From: Moniliophthora roreri
Taxonomy: Eukaryota > Basidiomycota > Agaricomycetes > Agaricales > Marasmiaceae
Direction: 5' to 3'
Assembly (NCBI GenBank): GCA_001466705.2
Contig: LATX02000247.1
Location: forward strand, 124,001 to 188,000
Length of the DNA stretch: 64,000 bases
Position numbers and translations under genes: made by a program. Shown here one piece after another: positions 22,405 through 31,828 of this stretch (the first letter of the stretch is position 1; the number at the start of each line of letters is the position of its first letter). The notes under the pieces are model-generated. The model saw only the letters and a list, made by a program, of their open reading frames with translations. It made no database searches and was not told the DNA's origin.

Positions 22405-22918
22405 GATTGTAAGAGGTTATTGACTACTTTTGTTTTTCAATATTACTCGTCTTGATGTCCCGTTTTTACCTACGAGGAGTGCCAGCGCCGGGAGGAGATG
22501 TGTACAAAGATATTGCGCTGGAGCCGTAAGAGTAGCCGATCCGACCTTGACAAGAAAACCCAAAGTTGCTGACTCGTAAAAAAAAACTGTATATGTAGGA
22601 AAGGTTTTTTTTTTTTTTTTTTTCAAACATGGTAGTTTCAAGCTGAACATACCGCGTACTATGAACAGGTTACACGATTCAGATACACGGAGATGGTAAT
22701 AATCTCCAGGACCACTGACGAGTGTCAAGGTTCAAACAATCTTCACTTGCCAAACGATCGAGCGGGGGGGAGGAACCGTTTCGAAGTTGGAATGATCGAC
22801 GTTGCGGAGGTTTTTTTAGTGAAAAATCCCGGAGACGTTTGGCTTTTTTGCCTTGGGTGGTCCCAGTTCATAAATATGGAACGTGTGACGAGATGTATTC
22901 AAACCGACCTCTAATACC

Positions 22919-22921
22919 NNN
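22919..22921. other. Assembly gap (three N)
   Basis: Three undetermined bases sit five bases before the first ATG of CFEM copy B. The real gap length is unknown, so the leader of that gene may be incomplete here. Confidence 0.95.
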
Positions 22922-22925
22922 CATC

Positions 22926-23544
22926 ATGATGATGATTGCCAACAAGTTCATCACCATTGCCGGTCTCGCCGCCGCCGTCGCCGTTGTTGCCCAGGACCCA
23001 ACGAGCTCAGGCCCAACCTCCATCCCCACCGAAAACATCCCTCCTTGTACTCTCCAGTGTGTTACCAGCGCTGCTGGTACCGGAGGATGCGCTAGCTTGT
23101 ACGTGTAATTCAATTTTCTTCAGTTCCGACCCCGATTAACCACGCTCTCTTCTTTTCATTATAGCACTGACATTCCATGTATTTGCACCTCTCAAGAATT
23201 CCAGCAGGCTGCTCTTCAATGTCTTCAAAGCACTTGCAACGCACAGGAACAACAGGCTGCTTTGGCTGTTCATGTATCTCAGTGTGGTGCTCGTATGTGT
23301 TGTTTTTTTTTTTTTTTTATGTCACTTGTGATTCTCATTTTGTTGACGTTGTTTTCCATTAGCTTTTAGGTCTGCCTCTTCTTCTTCTACTACTACTGGA
23401 CCTAGTGGTACAAGCGGCAGCGGCTATGGCTCCGGCAGTTCCCCTTCTACCACAACCAATGCTGCGTCCACTACCAAGGTTGCCTTCACCTCTTCTGGTT
23501 TCATAGCCATTGTTTGGCTCTGGCCGGTGCTGTTGTCGGTGTAA
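22926..23544 (+). CDS. CFEM-domain protein, copy B, with frameshifted C-terminal tail
   Basis: Exons end and start at 23098/23165 and 23292/23363, matching copy A exactly. ATGs at 22926, 22929 and 22932 are in frame; 22932 aligns with the start of copy A. The eight cysteines (PPC, LQC, GGC, PC, IC, QC, TC, QC) and the Asp in the TDIPC segment are kept. The stalk is shorter and Thr-rich. Relative to A, one base is missing near 23512, so the tail reads GFIAIVWLWPVLLSV and stops at 23542-23544 instead of using the stop at copy A's position. The new tail is still hydrophobic and might still direct GPI attachment. Cell-surface haem binding or adhesion is the family role. Confidence 0.8.
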
Positions 23545-24127
23545 CGATGGTTCTCTAAGGAAGGAAGGAATGAATGCAGAAAGGAAGGATAGTTTTGTCT
23601 CAAAAAAAAAAAGATTTTGAATATTGAACGATTCGGATCATTACCGGGGGGGGTTATTTCGTTCAATTCGAATGGAGGGGCCGGCGGTCTATATTGACGC
23701 TCAAAATTACCAAACTTGGCGAGCTTTTTGAGGTCTGAGGGAGCTTCGGATGGGTCCCCTTGGCGTGACCAATTGGGCCCTAGTGACGCGTGAGCATACG
23801 AAAATTATCCCATGTGTTCACTTTGCAATTGTTACCCAGGAACGTTTTCGTACGGTTCGCATACTAATTCGCATTTTTTTGTGTTTTCGGTCTTTTTCCG
23901 CGTTGAGTAGTGTATACCAGTATCAAGGGTTGTTTTCGATGATATCGGATGAAATTGTTGTTTGAAATGCATGTCTTTTTGACCACATGACCATGTCTCC
24001 ACTGACGTCTAGGTAACGTAAGTCCCCACAAATCTTTTCCTTCAGCTCTAACTGCGTTGAGAGGGCACGTATCAATTCGACGACTTTGGTACCGATCTGA
24101 TTCTCCTTCTCATAGGGTTAAACACCC

Positions 24128-24204
24128 TCCCTCTTAGCGCAGTGGTAGAGCGCTTGCTTCCATTAGCATATGGGGAGGTCAGCCGTTCAATTCGGCTTGA
24201 GGGT
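24128..24204 (+). repeat. tRNA-like element, copy 2
   Basis: This is the best-preserved copy. It has D-arm TAGCGCAGTGGTAGAGCG and a fully paired T-arm (AGCCG, loop TTCAATT, CGGCT). TTAGCAT, the loop of an alanine AGC anticodon, is present, but extra bases around it stop the anticodon stem from closing. The acceptor halves TCCCTCT and TGAGGGT pair poorly. It is called a tRNA-derived relic; a functional intron-containing tRNA is less likely. Confidence 0.45.
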
Positions 24205-24490
24205 GATGACAGCTGTTCTCTGTGTTTTTCTTTTCAATGACACTCGTCGATATCCAGCAGATTGTTACCACTGTATCTTAATTGCTCGAGGTATGTGGTA
24301 TGTTGCGCCTGCTCCCGCTCCCTCTGAATACGATAGCTGACAGCTGTTGATAGCTTCTCGTTCGTTCGAAAAAAAAAAAAAATAGAAAAAGCATCCTGGT
24401 TGCACAGGCTGGTGACTTTTGATACTAGACTTCTCGAATAGTCGTTGGTAGTGATTAAAGCTGATAATGCTCCTCGTTACAGTCGACTGC

Positions 24491-24880
24491 GTCCTAGCCC
24501 GTACCGCGGGTAACCTCTACTCTCCCATGGCCTATGGAATTTTATCTCCCGAGTTTTTTTCCGCAGGCCCAACCCATACTTTCCTCATATCCCATAGTTC
24601 CATACTGTTTTTGCCCAGATTCGGCGTTATTTGGATGACGAAACTGTCAGTTGGGCCCAAATTTTTTTCGGGATAATTCATTGGCAACAACTTTTGACTG
24701 CTAACAATGCCCAACGTGGATCAGATACAACCAAAAAATCCCGTGTCCAAGAAGGCATTCGGACTTCTCTTCTCGGCTATCCAATTATCCGTCGGCCCCC
24801 CAACTCCGACCCCATCGCTCAACCCATACTGCCTTACAACCACTCTGGGCTGGGAACCCAGAGGTATGGGTTAAGAGGGC
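24491..24880. mobile_element. MULE-like short non-autonomous element with 9-base target duplication
   Basis: The nine-base word GTCGACTGC occurs at 24482-24490 and 24881-24889, directly flanking a 390-base insert. The insert ends are imperfectly inverted: the left begins GTCCTAGCCCGTACC, and the right read in reverse begins GCCCTCTTAACCCATACC. Nine-base duplications are typical of Mutator-like elements. There is no coding capacity beyond chance frames. It separates unit B from the partial unit C of the tandem duplication. Confidence 0.75.
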
Positions 24881-24881
24881 G

Positions 24882-25270
24882 TCGACTGCTCCGTTGAAAG
24901 GGGCACGTATCAATTCGATGGCTTTATCTTGAACCCTCTATTTAAGGTGCATCGCGCTGATTACATTGTCCGTCTCACAGATCAAAATACCCTCCCTCTT
25001 AGCTCAGCACTAGAACGCTCGCTTTACTAGCATAATGAGCAATGCACGACGAAGAGGTCAGTCGTTCAATTTGGCTAGAGGGAGAATGTAACAGTAGTTG
25101 AGTGTTCTTTTTCTTAATAACACTCGTCGACGTCCCGCAGATTATTGCCACTTCCGAGTCCGGGTATCTGGATTGTTCGAGGTATGTGCGCCTGTGCTCT
25201 CCGAATACGATAGTTGATAGCGCTGATTAGTTTCTCGTTCGACGACTCGCAAAATAAAAATAAAAATAGA
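24882..25270 (+). repeat. Partial tandem duplication unit C
   Basis: This truncated third unit starts in the block GGGCACGTATCAATTCGA (compare 24064-24080). It contains the third tRNA-like element and the block ACACTCGTCGACGTCCCGCAG, and ends in an A-rich stretch before 25270, as in unit B (24368-24392). It has no CFEM gene. Confidence 0.7.
24993..25084 (+). repeat. tRNA-like element, copy 3
   Basis: The acceptor-like arms TCCCTCT and AGAGGGA pair perfectly (7 bp), and the T-arm has the loop TTCAATT. The D-loop has lost its GG pair (AGCACTAGAACG) and the anticodon region is expanded, so it is not a working tRNA. Confidence 0.5.
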
Positions 25271-25289
25271 AAGTGTTCCGCTTACGGGT

Positions 25290-25500
25290 ACGAGTTTACG
25301 AGGATTCGTCTTCTTCTGCCAATCTCTCCTTATACGGAAGGTATAAGTGGGTGGGAGGTCTGATAGATCTCAATAGATCGTTTTGTTTGGTTCGTTCTGC
25401 CGCTCGCTCTCATCGTTCGTTAGCCCCAGAAAGTCACAACACCAGAAAATGGACTCGTATTTGCAATCGGACCCCGATGGCCCACTGCGGCAAGTTACAC
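25290..25500 (+). repeat. Segment duplicated at 39145-39355 (copy with start codon)
   Basis: About 210 bases covering the leader and first codons of the gene at 25449 recur in the same orientation at 39145-39355 with scattered substitutions. The shared core includes GATAGATCGTTTTGTTTGGTT and CCACTGCGGCAAG. The match stops soon after the CGGCAAG at 25491. Confidence 0.85.
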
Positions 25501-26141
25501 ATGTTGAGTTTTTGAGAACTCGCGGGAGACTCGACGTCATTATGTTCGAGGAATCCAGTAAGTGTCGGCGCCGAGGAGCAACCGAGGAGTCAACACCTTG
25601 GGTTTACCAAAGGTGTAGTTTGGCTTGGAGGGACCTTTGGTACTGTAATAGTTCTAGTCGATCGCTATGAATGCTGACTGAACTATTTCCCTAGGATCGG
25701 ATTGGTTACTCTATGACTCGGGTTGCCTTCTAATCTCCACTAAAGGGAGGTTTTTGTCATGCTCGTCGTATTCGAGCTTCCGGATGGAAATGAAGATATA
25801 TATCCATCAAGAACCTCTTACGAGATTATACTGTCCGATTCAAGTCGCATATGAGCTCAATGATACTGGTACATACTACACTATCCTTCCGGCTAAAAGT
25901 TGACGCATTATCTACCCCAGGCAGGACCCAGAGAAATAGTACCCACAACAGACACAACGGTTACGGTAAGTCTGATTCTGCTTTTTGCGTATTATCGCCG
26001 CTCATTCCTTACGTAGTCTTTCCAGATCAAATATGGGCTGTGTACTTATGTGTTCCCAGTATCGCGGAAATGAAGGCCATAAGGTGCACTGAATATGATT
26101 TGGTTGACCAAGAACTTCCTAAACCCGGCCTCGAGTTTTAA
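25449..26141 (+). CDS. Four-exon gene of unknown family, 154 residues
   Basis: Exons 25449-25557, 25695-25868, 25900-25965 and 26026-26141 join with correct phases (1, 1, 1) and no stop. The second intron is only 31 bases, which is short and a weak point; the third is 60. The protein starts MDSYLQSDPDGPLRQV, has an internal SDWLLYDSGCLLISTKGRFL strand-rich part, and ends QELPKPGLEF. There is no signal peptide, membrane helix or motif that I recognise. The leader and first codons are duplicated at 39145-39355, where the ATG has become ACG. Convergent or divergent partners are absent. It could be an orphan gene or a partly wrong splice model. Confidence 0.5.
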
Positions 26142-27589
26142 CAGCACTAGATAGTATGCGGTGGATGTTAGCAGCTTTGGCGTAGCGCTGCAGCTTGCTA
26201 TGGATCCGAGCGAATAAGGTATGTTGTTGTTGTTGTTGGATCCGGACTTTGTGTGATCCATGGTATTACTGAGGCCCAATTCCTACATTCCTGCAGGAAT
26301 CATTGAAAGGCGTATCGCTTCGTTCTGTTACGACTATCGACTGCAAGGCCTAGTAATATTTTCAAAGGGTATATCATTATGATTTTTGGTAATCATTGGC
26401 TCGTATTGAAAGCAGGACCAATCCTAATCATTGTATTACAGCTGGATTGAGGCGTTTCATGAGCTCTACTCTCTATATATGATGATCTCGGATGGACGGA
26501 TGGACGGATACAGCCGGTGGATACTCAGACTGAAAATGCAATGACAACTTGAATATTGATACAGGTTGGTGTGGGTCACTATCAACTGGCTATCTGAGAC
26601 TATCCTGAACTCCTCCTGCTCAAGGCACTTACGGCTTCCTCCCTTTCCACATAGTTACTTCCCGTGAAGGCGGATATATCAACCTCCAATGACGTTCCCC
26701 CCTGGAGGTCGCACTGGTTCGAGTTACTGATGCGACGAGTTGATTCGAGCGAAACAAGTCTGGACGACTCAAGGACTCGAGTAAAGTTCAACTTGAAGTC
26801 GGAGACCGAGCGGCTCAAGTCGAGTTGCCTAAGGTTTATGATATTAATTGATAGCAGGGCTTAAAGTTAGTTTTATTCATCAGTCTCCAATTCAGCCTCA
26901 TCTTTGACTGGCCGAAGAGGCTTCAAGAGCTCCATCAGCTCGTCAATTCTACCCTGGATCATCTTCTCAGCGATGCCAGCCCCCGAGTCCAAGACCTCTA
27001 TGATAGTCTCCTCATCAAGCAACAAATCACTGATATCTAACTACTCGATACCCAAACGAGAGAATCTGGAGGATCTCAAAGAACTCCGGCGAAAGACTTG
27101 CTCGCCGACTCGCACCCATTTGCTTGCCTGACGAGAAACACACTCACACGGTACCGCTGATGCCTGCACTAGGAGGACATCCATAGCCTATATTTCAATG
27201 AGTTAGCTGATAATCACATCCAACATGCAAGCATATAACGCGAGATCAACCTGGCAAAAACTGCTCCCACCCTTTAAATACTCTGGAGACATACCATAAA
27301 CGTGTCCTTTGTTGATTCCTTTCAAAGAAATACGCCCTCGTCGTCGCCAACAACGACCTTGAACCTTTTCTAGGTCGTGTCCTGACATCATTCCAGGTTC
27401 AGGAATATGAAATAGCCCATATTTGAGGTATCCTAGTGGTAATACACGAGTCGGAGGGAGTGGGAGGGGAAGGAGGGACAGAAGAACGAGAGAAATGTAA
27501 TGGAGGAGGAGAGGAGAGTGGTCTAAAGAAGCGAAGCCTGCATTAGGCAAGTATCAGGAGTCAGCTCATGTCGGAACTCGAATCTTGAA
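26142..27589. other. Intergenic stretch with one broken coding fragment
   Basis: Apart from the fragment at 26873-27131 nothing firm is seen. A GTT microsatellite lies at 26222-26237 and a GGATGGAC repeat near 26490. The frame 27203-27550 on the minus strand is Leu/Pro-rich and not convincing. Confidence 0.4.
26873..27131 (-). pseudogene. Broken coding fragment, acidic helical C-terminus
   Basis: On the minus strand one frame reads GASRRASLSPEFFEILQILS. After a one-base shift near 27040, another frame reads DLLLDEETIIEVLDSGAGIA, continuing KMIQGRIDELMELLKPLRPV to ELETDE and a stop at 26873. The amphipathic pattern and codon choice look like real coding sequence. Either a frameshift or a very short intron separates the halves. 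No family is recognised. Confidence 0.4.
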
Positions 27590-29468
27590 TAGTGATGTTG
27601 CGGGCTGTCAAGCCCTGATACCTGACCGAACTCAGGGCTCATGGTACCCGACCCAGCCCTATGGAGGGCTTTGCAGGGCTGAAGGCTCGGGCTCACATCT
27701 CAGAAAGCCCAAGCCCTGGGCTTGAGCCCGGGCTTGTCAGTATATGCGCCACCCATGAAGAAGTGCAGAATTTTTGGCACTAACCATGGCTATGACATCA
27801 GCCTCGAGAAACTTGCAGCGCATTTACGACGCGTGACGTCATGGGACCATGATTTTCCGTGGCCCCGAGTAGTGCATGTGATTCCAATTTTAATTTCCGG
27901 TCGAAACTCTGGATGAGACCTGTTTTGGAAGGTTCCCACACATAGGTATTTTCTTTCGATGCGTAGGAAATCCACTCAAACAACTGGTAATGTTGCCTCC
28001 ACTGCTTATACAAGTTAAATGATAGATATTTAATCCCAGTGAAACTTGGGGCCGGTCACAGCTGTGGCCAGACGATGCCAGACGATGTCAGATGGGGACA
28101 AGAATCCGATGAAAACACGCTACAGATCGTCTGAAATTACAATCATAGACGAGGACAGATGAGAAATAGACAATAATTGGATCAAATAGCATTATTATTT
28201 TACAATACTTTACAAATACGGATGGAACGAGACGATACACGACAAGTTGTGCTGATATTTGTAAATAGCTCGCTCTACCTGTCACCACCTGTGCCTCATA
28301 ATCCCCGCTACTGCCTCGTACCCAGTTCCTTACACCGGTTATCACGCCATGGAGTCCCCAACCACTGACATGTGCTGCTAGATTGAACCCAAATGCCCAA
28401 ATTATATGTGTGGGGGAGCCTGAAGTATTTCATGGTATCAGTTCCGAATCTCATTGCTGAGCCCAATATTGCCTACCTTGGACTCCTTCACGCAGTGTGG
28501 TAGCTGTTAACGAGCATGTCTCTATGTCAAGCACCATCACCCTTTTAGCACACATCCATACACAAGAAGATAGACTGACATACTGTGATTTTTTAGACTT
28601 GGCTTGCACAAGTGGATTTCACAGCAGTGTTCTCATTATGTTGATGACTCGAGAGTAGATGTGTGATATATTTGCTAGTGTCATTGGCCATGTAAAAATC
28701 TGTGAGTGAAGGGCTAGACCGACAGCATGGATCACGCACCCTGTTGACTACTGCTTGTGCTGCTCTGGTAAATTCCTCCTGGCCTCCCGGATCGTGTATA
28801 CTAGTCCAATCAATCCAAACCATCCTCCTATGAACAAATCATATAGTAGAGCCCCTCAGAAAACAGCTGGAAGCCTATTGACCAGCCCAAGGTCCTGTGA
28901 CGTGGCACTTCGCTAGGGTATCCCTGAAGATAATTCTGGCTCCACAAGGTTGCGATATCCTGCATATATCATTGACATGATAGCAAGAGGTTACTCGAAG
29001 GCAGATTGAGGCAGGAGAATTGGACTTGAGCATGGGGAAGAAATTTGTAGGTGAGGCAGTTGGTGGGGAACATGAAGGAAAGAAGGCAAGTTACTTACTG
29101 TCTCAGGCTGTCTATGAGTCATATAGTCATATGGACTCCGACGAGCAAAAAGTGCCTGAGTTGAAGCAATAGTGACGTGACTAAAGGGTGTTGTTGCTAA
29201 AAATAACACTCATTGCCTGAGATTGTCTGACATCTTTATTGACCACCATTCCTCGTCTGCCCTCATATTATTTCGTCTGACCAGACGGAACATCGTCCCC
29301 AATTTTCACTGGGATTTAATTCTTACAGGGTCTCATTTATGCATCCTGAGCCAATCAAACCACCCTGATGTGCAAATTGATTTCTGGTCAGCAAGCCCGG
29401 GCTCAATGTTTGACAAGGCCCTGCCCTGCCCCAGGGTATTGAGCCCAGCCCGGCCCGCAACATCACTA
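27590..29468. mobile_element. hAT-like element, 1.88 kb, 8-base target duplication
   Basis: The ends share TAGTGATGTTGCGGGC read inward from 27590 and, in reverse complement, from 29468. They are flanked by the direct repeat ATCTTGAA at 27582-27589 and 29469-29476. GGGCT/AGCCC words crowd both subterminal zones (27600-27740 and 29390-29455), as in hAT elements. No transposase frame remains. A second inverted-repeat pair lies inside (28032-29316). The short frame at 28593-28823 (DWTSIHDPGGQEEFTRAAQA) may be captured host coding sequence. Confidence 0.88.
28032..29316. mobile_element. Inverted-repeat pair nested in the hAT-like element
   Basis: The 23 bases at 28032-28054 (starting AATCCCAGTGAAA) match the reverse complement of 29294-29316 at 21 of 23 positions. 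They bound 1.28 kb within the larger element. AGACGATG words lie just inside the left end, and GTCTGACCAGACGG lies inside the right. No target duplication was found, so it may be a nested transposon or an internal arm of the host element. Confidence 0.6.
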
Positions 29469-31684
29469 ATCTTGAATTGAGTCATCCCGACTCAACCTCG
29501 GGGTCAAGTGACTCTACTCGCTGCCACAGCCGCCATCCTACTCATACGATGGAGGTACGTTAGGAATGATCCGATGATGGGCTTCCACTGAGATGCCAGT
29601 GGGATCCTCAACGTACGCTGAACGTATGATGATAGATGATAGATAGCCACTAGCGACGAAGTCCTTCATTCCGTCATGTCCCCCATTGTATGTAGTCCCA
29701 GAGACCTTTGGGAAGTCTCCCTGTGTTTTGGTGCTCAATATGATATGGGACAGTTCTCATAAACGTTGTTTTTCATGAGTAGTTTTTGGCCCCAGGGTTC
29801 AGTTACATGCATCTCATAACAGAAAAGTCCTCACCCATTGGTAGGATGACATCACCTGGCATTTCAGCATGCCATTGGCATGCCACCGGCATTTTGGCCC
29901 AAAATGCCGAAGGTAAAAGGCTAGGCCTGGTTTACCGAAATGCCGGTCAGCATTTCTGGGCCGGAGCTGACCCCAAAAAGGCCAAAAGGCTGGGTGGACC
30001 AGGGCCAAAAGGCTAGGTCCGCTGGAGCAGGTAGTCACATCCAGACGTGGTGAGTCATTGGAGCTACACAATTAGGTTATGCTACCATCTGGTGAGTGTA
30101 TATAGATCCTCTACGAGACAAATCCATCTATGAATCACCTATCACAGAGACAGTTGATCAAACATAGTGAGAAGACCATGTGATACTATTACTGGACAAA
30201 AATCACCCAGGAGAAAATCTTCTGAGTACACTTACTTACTGTAAGGTCTGGAAGTAGTGTTACCAGGGCAGTAGGGGTCTTGAAACTAGCAGCAGATGTG
30301 TCACCCCATGGTAATTCTGGCCTTAACATTTTGAAATGCTGGAAATGCCGTAAATGCCATAAAAGGCCAAAAGGTGAGTTGTCAATCTACCGATGCCATA
30401 TGTTGGAATCCTCGGAACAATGACATTCCTAACGTATCAACAGAATATGATTTGTTGTCAGCAGTGTAGGCTGTACTTGACATCTCAGCGCAGATTGAAC
30501 TGATATTTCCTCCTATTTACCATGCGTTGGAGCAGCCAGTATACAACTGATTATTTGGCAGCCGAATCAACTCTATTTTCTCCGCTTCACTCTCGACCTC
30601 AGAGGATCAGAAGATCTCTGAGTGACTTCCGCATTACAGCCTGTCTTCTGCTCCTCATAGGGCGCTACAAACCAAACAATGGTGGTCCATAGAACCAAAT
30701 ACATGATTCCGTCATATCGCCGTCAGAATACTCGGCTTTGTGACATTCATCGATTGCCGATGATTGTTTTCAGGGATGTCATTCATTCGATTTCTTTTTA
30801 ATTCAGTGGTACGTGTTCATCGGCCTGTCGTTTACAACAGCTGTTGAAGCAGGAAATGCTTATATATCCTATACAGGACACACTAAGCCACAACATCAGC
30901 AAAGCTACACCCATGTTTCTGGTGTTCCATGCATTACTTGTATTTCAGCTTCAGAGGGAGAACATGAGTCAATGCACTAAAGCAGATACGATTCAACAGC
31001 TATATTGAAAGGTGGGAGTGTGGAAGTGGAACCCAAAATTCCAAGCATCAACAAGAGCACGTGAGAGGCCAAACCTTTACGTTGAACCATCATCGCGGAG
31101 CCTGCCCCCGACAACCTCGATTTTCCTCACCCAGAAAGTAATATCGCAATAATCTTCTTCCCCACTTTATGAACCAATTCAATGATTCTGTCAAGGATCA
31201 ACCAATGACTTTCAAGACTCAAGCCTACAACTTCAAGGTTCTCTTCAATGCTCTAGCTCTCAAGCCATCTGCGGTGGTCAAATGCTTTGGTCTCACCTAC
31301 TCAGCCCTACTAGGTTCTACGGCTTGGCTCTCCAGCTGACTTTCAGTGACTAATAGGTTTTTTCCAGCATTATGATTCCACCTCACAGTCGGAATCACGT
31401 CAACAAAAATGGCAGGGTGTAGGATATGACAAATTTGAGAGGACTTCGAACCAGGTGTGTTGTACTTATATCTGCTGGTGCATTTGGTCTGACTAATTGG
31501 CAATAGCCAGTCCCAAACGACCTCAAGATGGTCACCTGTAATGCAGTCGCCATGCCATGGGCTTCTACCCAGACAGAAATCAGCTGGCCAACCTTACCTG
31601 CATTGACAACTGTGTTACACTGTCAATAAGCTGTGGCAGCATATCCTTAATATGGCATTTATGGATTGAATGATAGGTAATTTT
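29469..31684. other. Intergenic stretch with GGCATT-type low-complexity repeats
   Basis: Between 29855 and 30020, words such as GCCGGCATT, AAATGCCG and GGCCAAAAGG recur, and again near 30335-30375. This is the kind of subterminal repetition seen in DNA transposons, but no target duplication could be matched. A 56-codon frame starts at 31169 (MNQFNDSVKDQPMTFK) without further support. Nothing else was recognised. Confidence 0.4.
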
Positions 31685-31813
31685 GTGTATTGTAAGTGTA
31701 TTTTATGGTATTGTACAATATTGGGACCTTGTTGTGCAATACCATCACATACAAGCGGAATTGGTATTGAAAAAGCCAATTTCCACATTTTAAAATACAA
31801 ATAATACAATTGT
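31685..31813. repeat. Fold-back AT-rich repeat, possible MITE
   Basis: The segment is nearly palindromic at two levels. The outer arms TGTATTGTAAGTGTATTTTA and the reverse complement of 31792-31809 share TGTATT and TGTATTTTA. The inner arms TGGTATTGTACAA (31706) and TTGTGCAATACCA (31732) also pair. It lies 16 bases before the broken membrane-protein gene at 31829. Confidence 0.5.
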
Positions 31814-31828
31814 AGCTTTGCTGATGAA

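Larger units (their letters stand above)
19619..22460 (+). repeat. Tandem duplication unit A (promoter, CFEM gene, tRNA-like element)
   Basis: Unit A aligns with unit B (22461-24480) in the same order. Landmarks shared with B are CCTACGAGGAGTG (19619 and 22470), AACATGGTAGTTTC (19957 and 22627), TTCAGATACACGGAGATGG (20071 and 22678), GGAATGATCGACGTT (20216 and 22788), the CFEM gene, GTTACCCAGGAA and the tRNA-like element. Unit A has about 770 extra bases (roughly 20277-21050) between the upstream block and the gene leader. That extra segment has no recognisable gene. Confidence 0.8.
22461..24480 (+). repeat. Tandem duplication unit B
   Basis: Second unit of the duplication described at 19619-22460, with the same order of upstream block, CFEM gene, GTTACCCAGGAACG block, GACCACATGACCATGTC block and tRNA-like element. 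It lacks the 770-base segment found in unit A. T-runs at 22605-22622 and 23306-23319 are longer than in A. Confidence 0.8.

Noticed and set aside
29840..30390. Transposon with TCACCT ends
   Set aside because: Left and right candidate ends share only six bases and the flanks are not duplicated.
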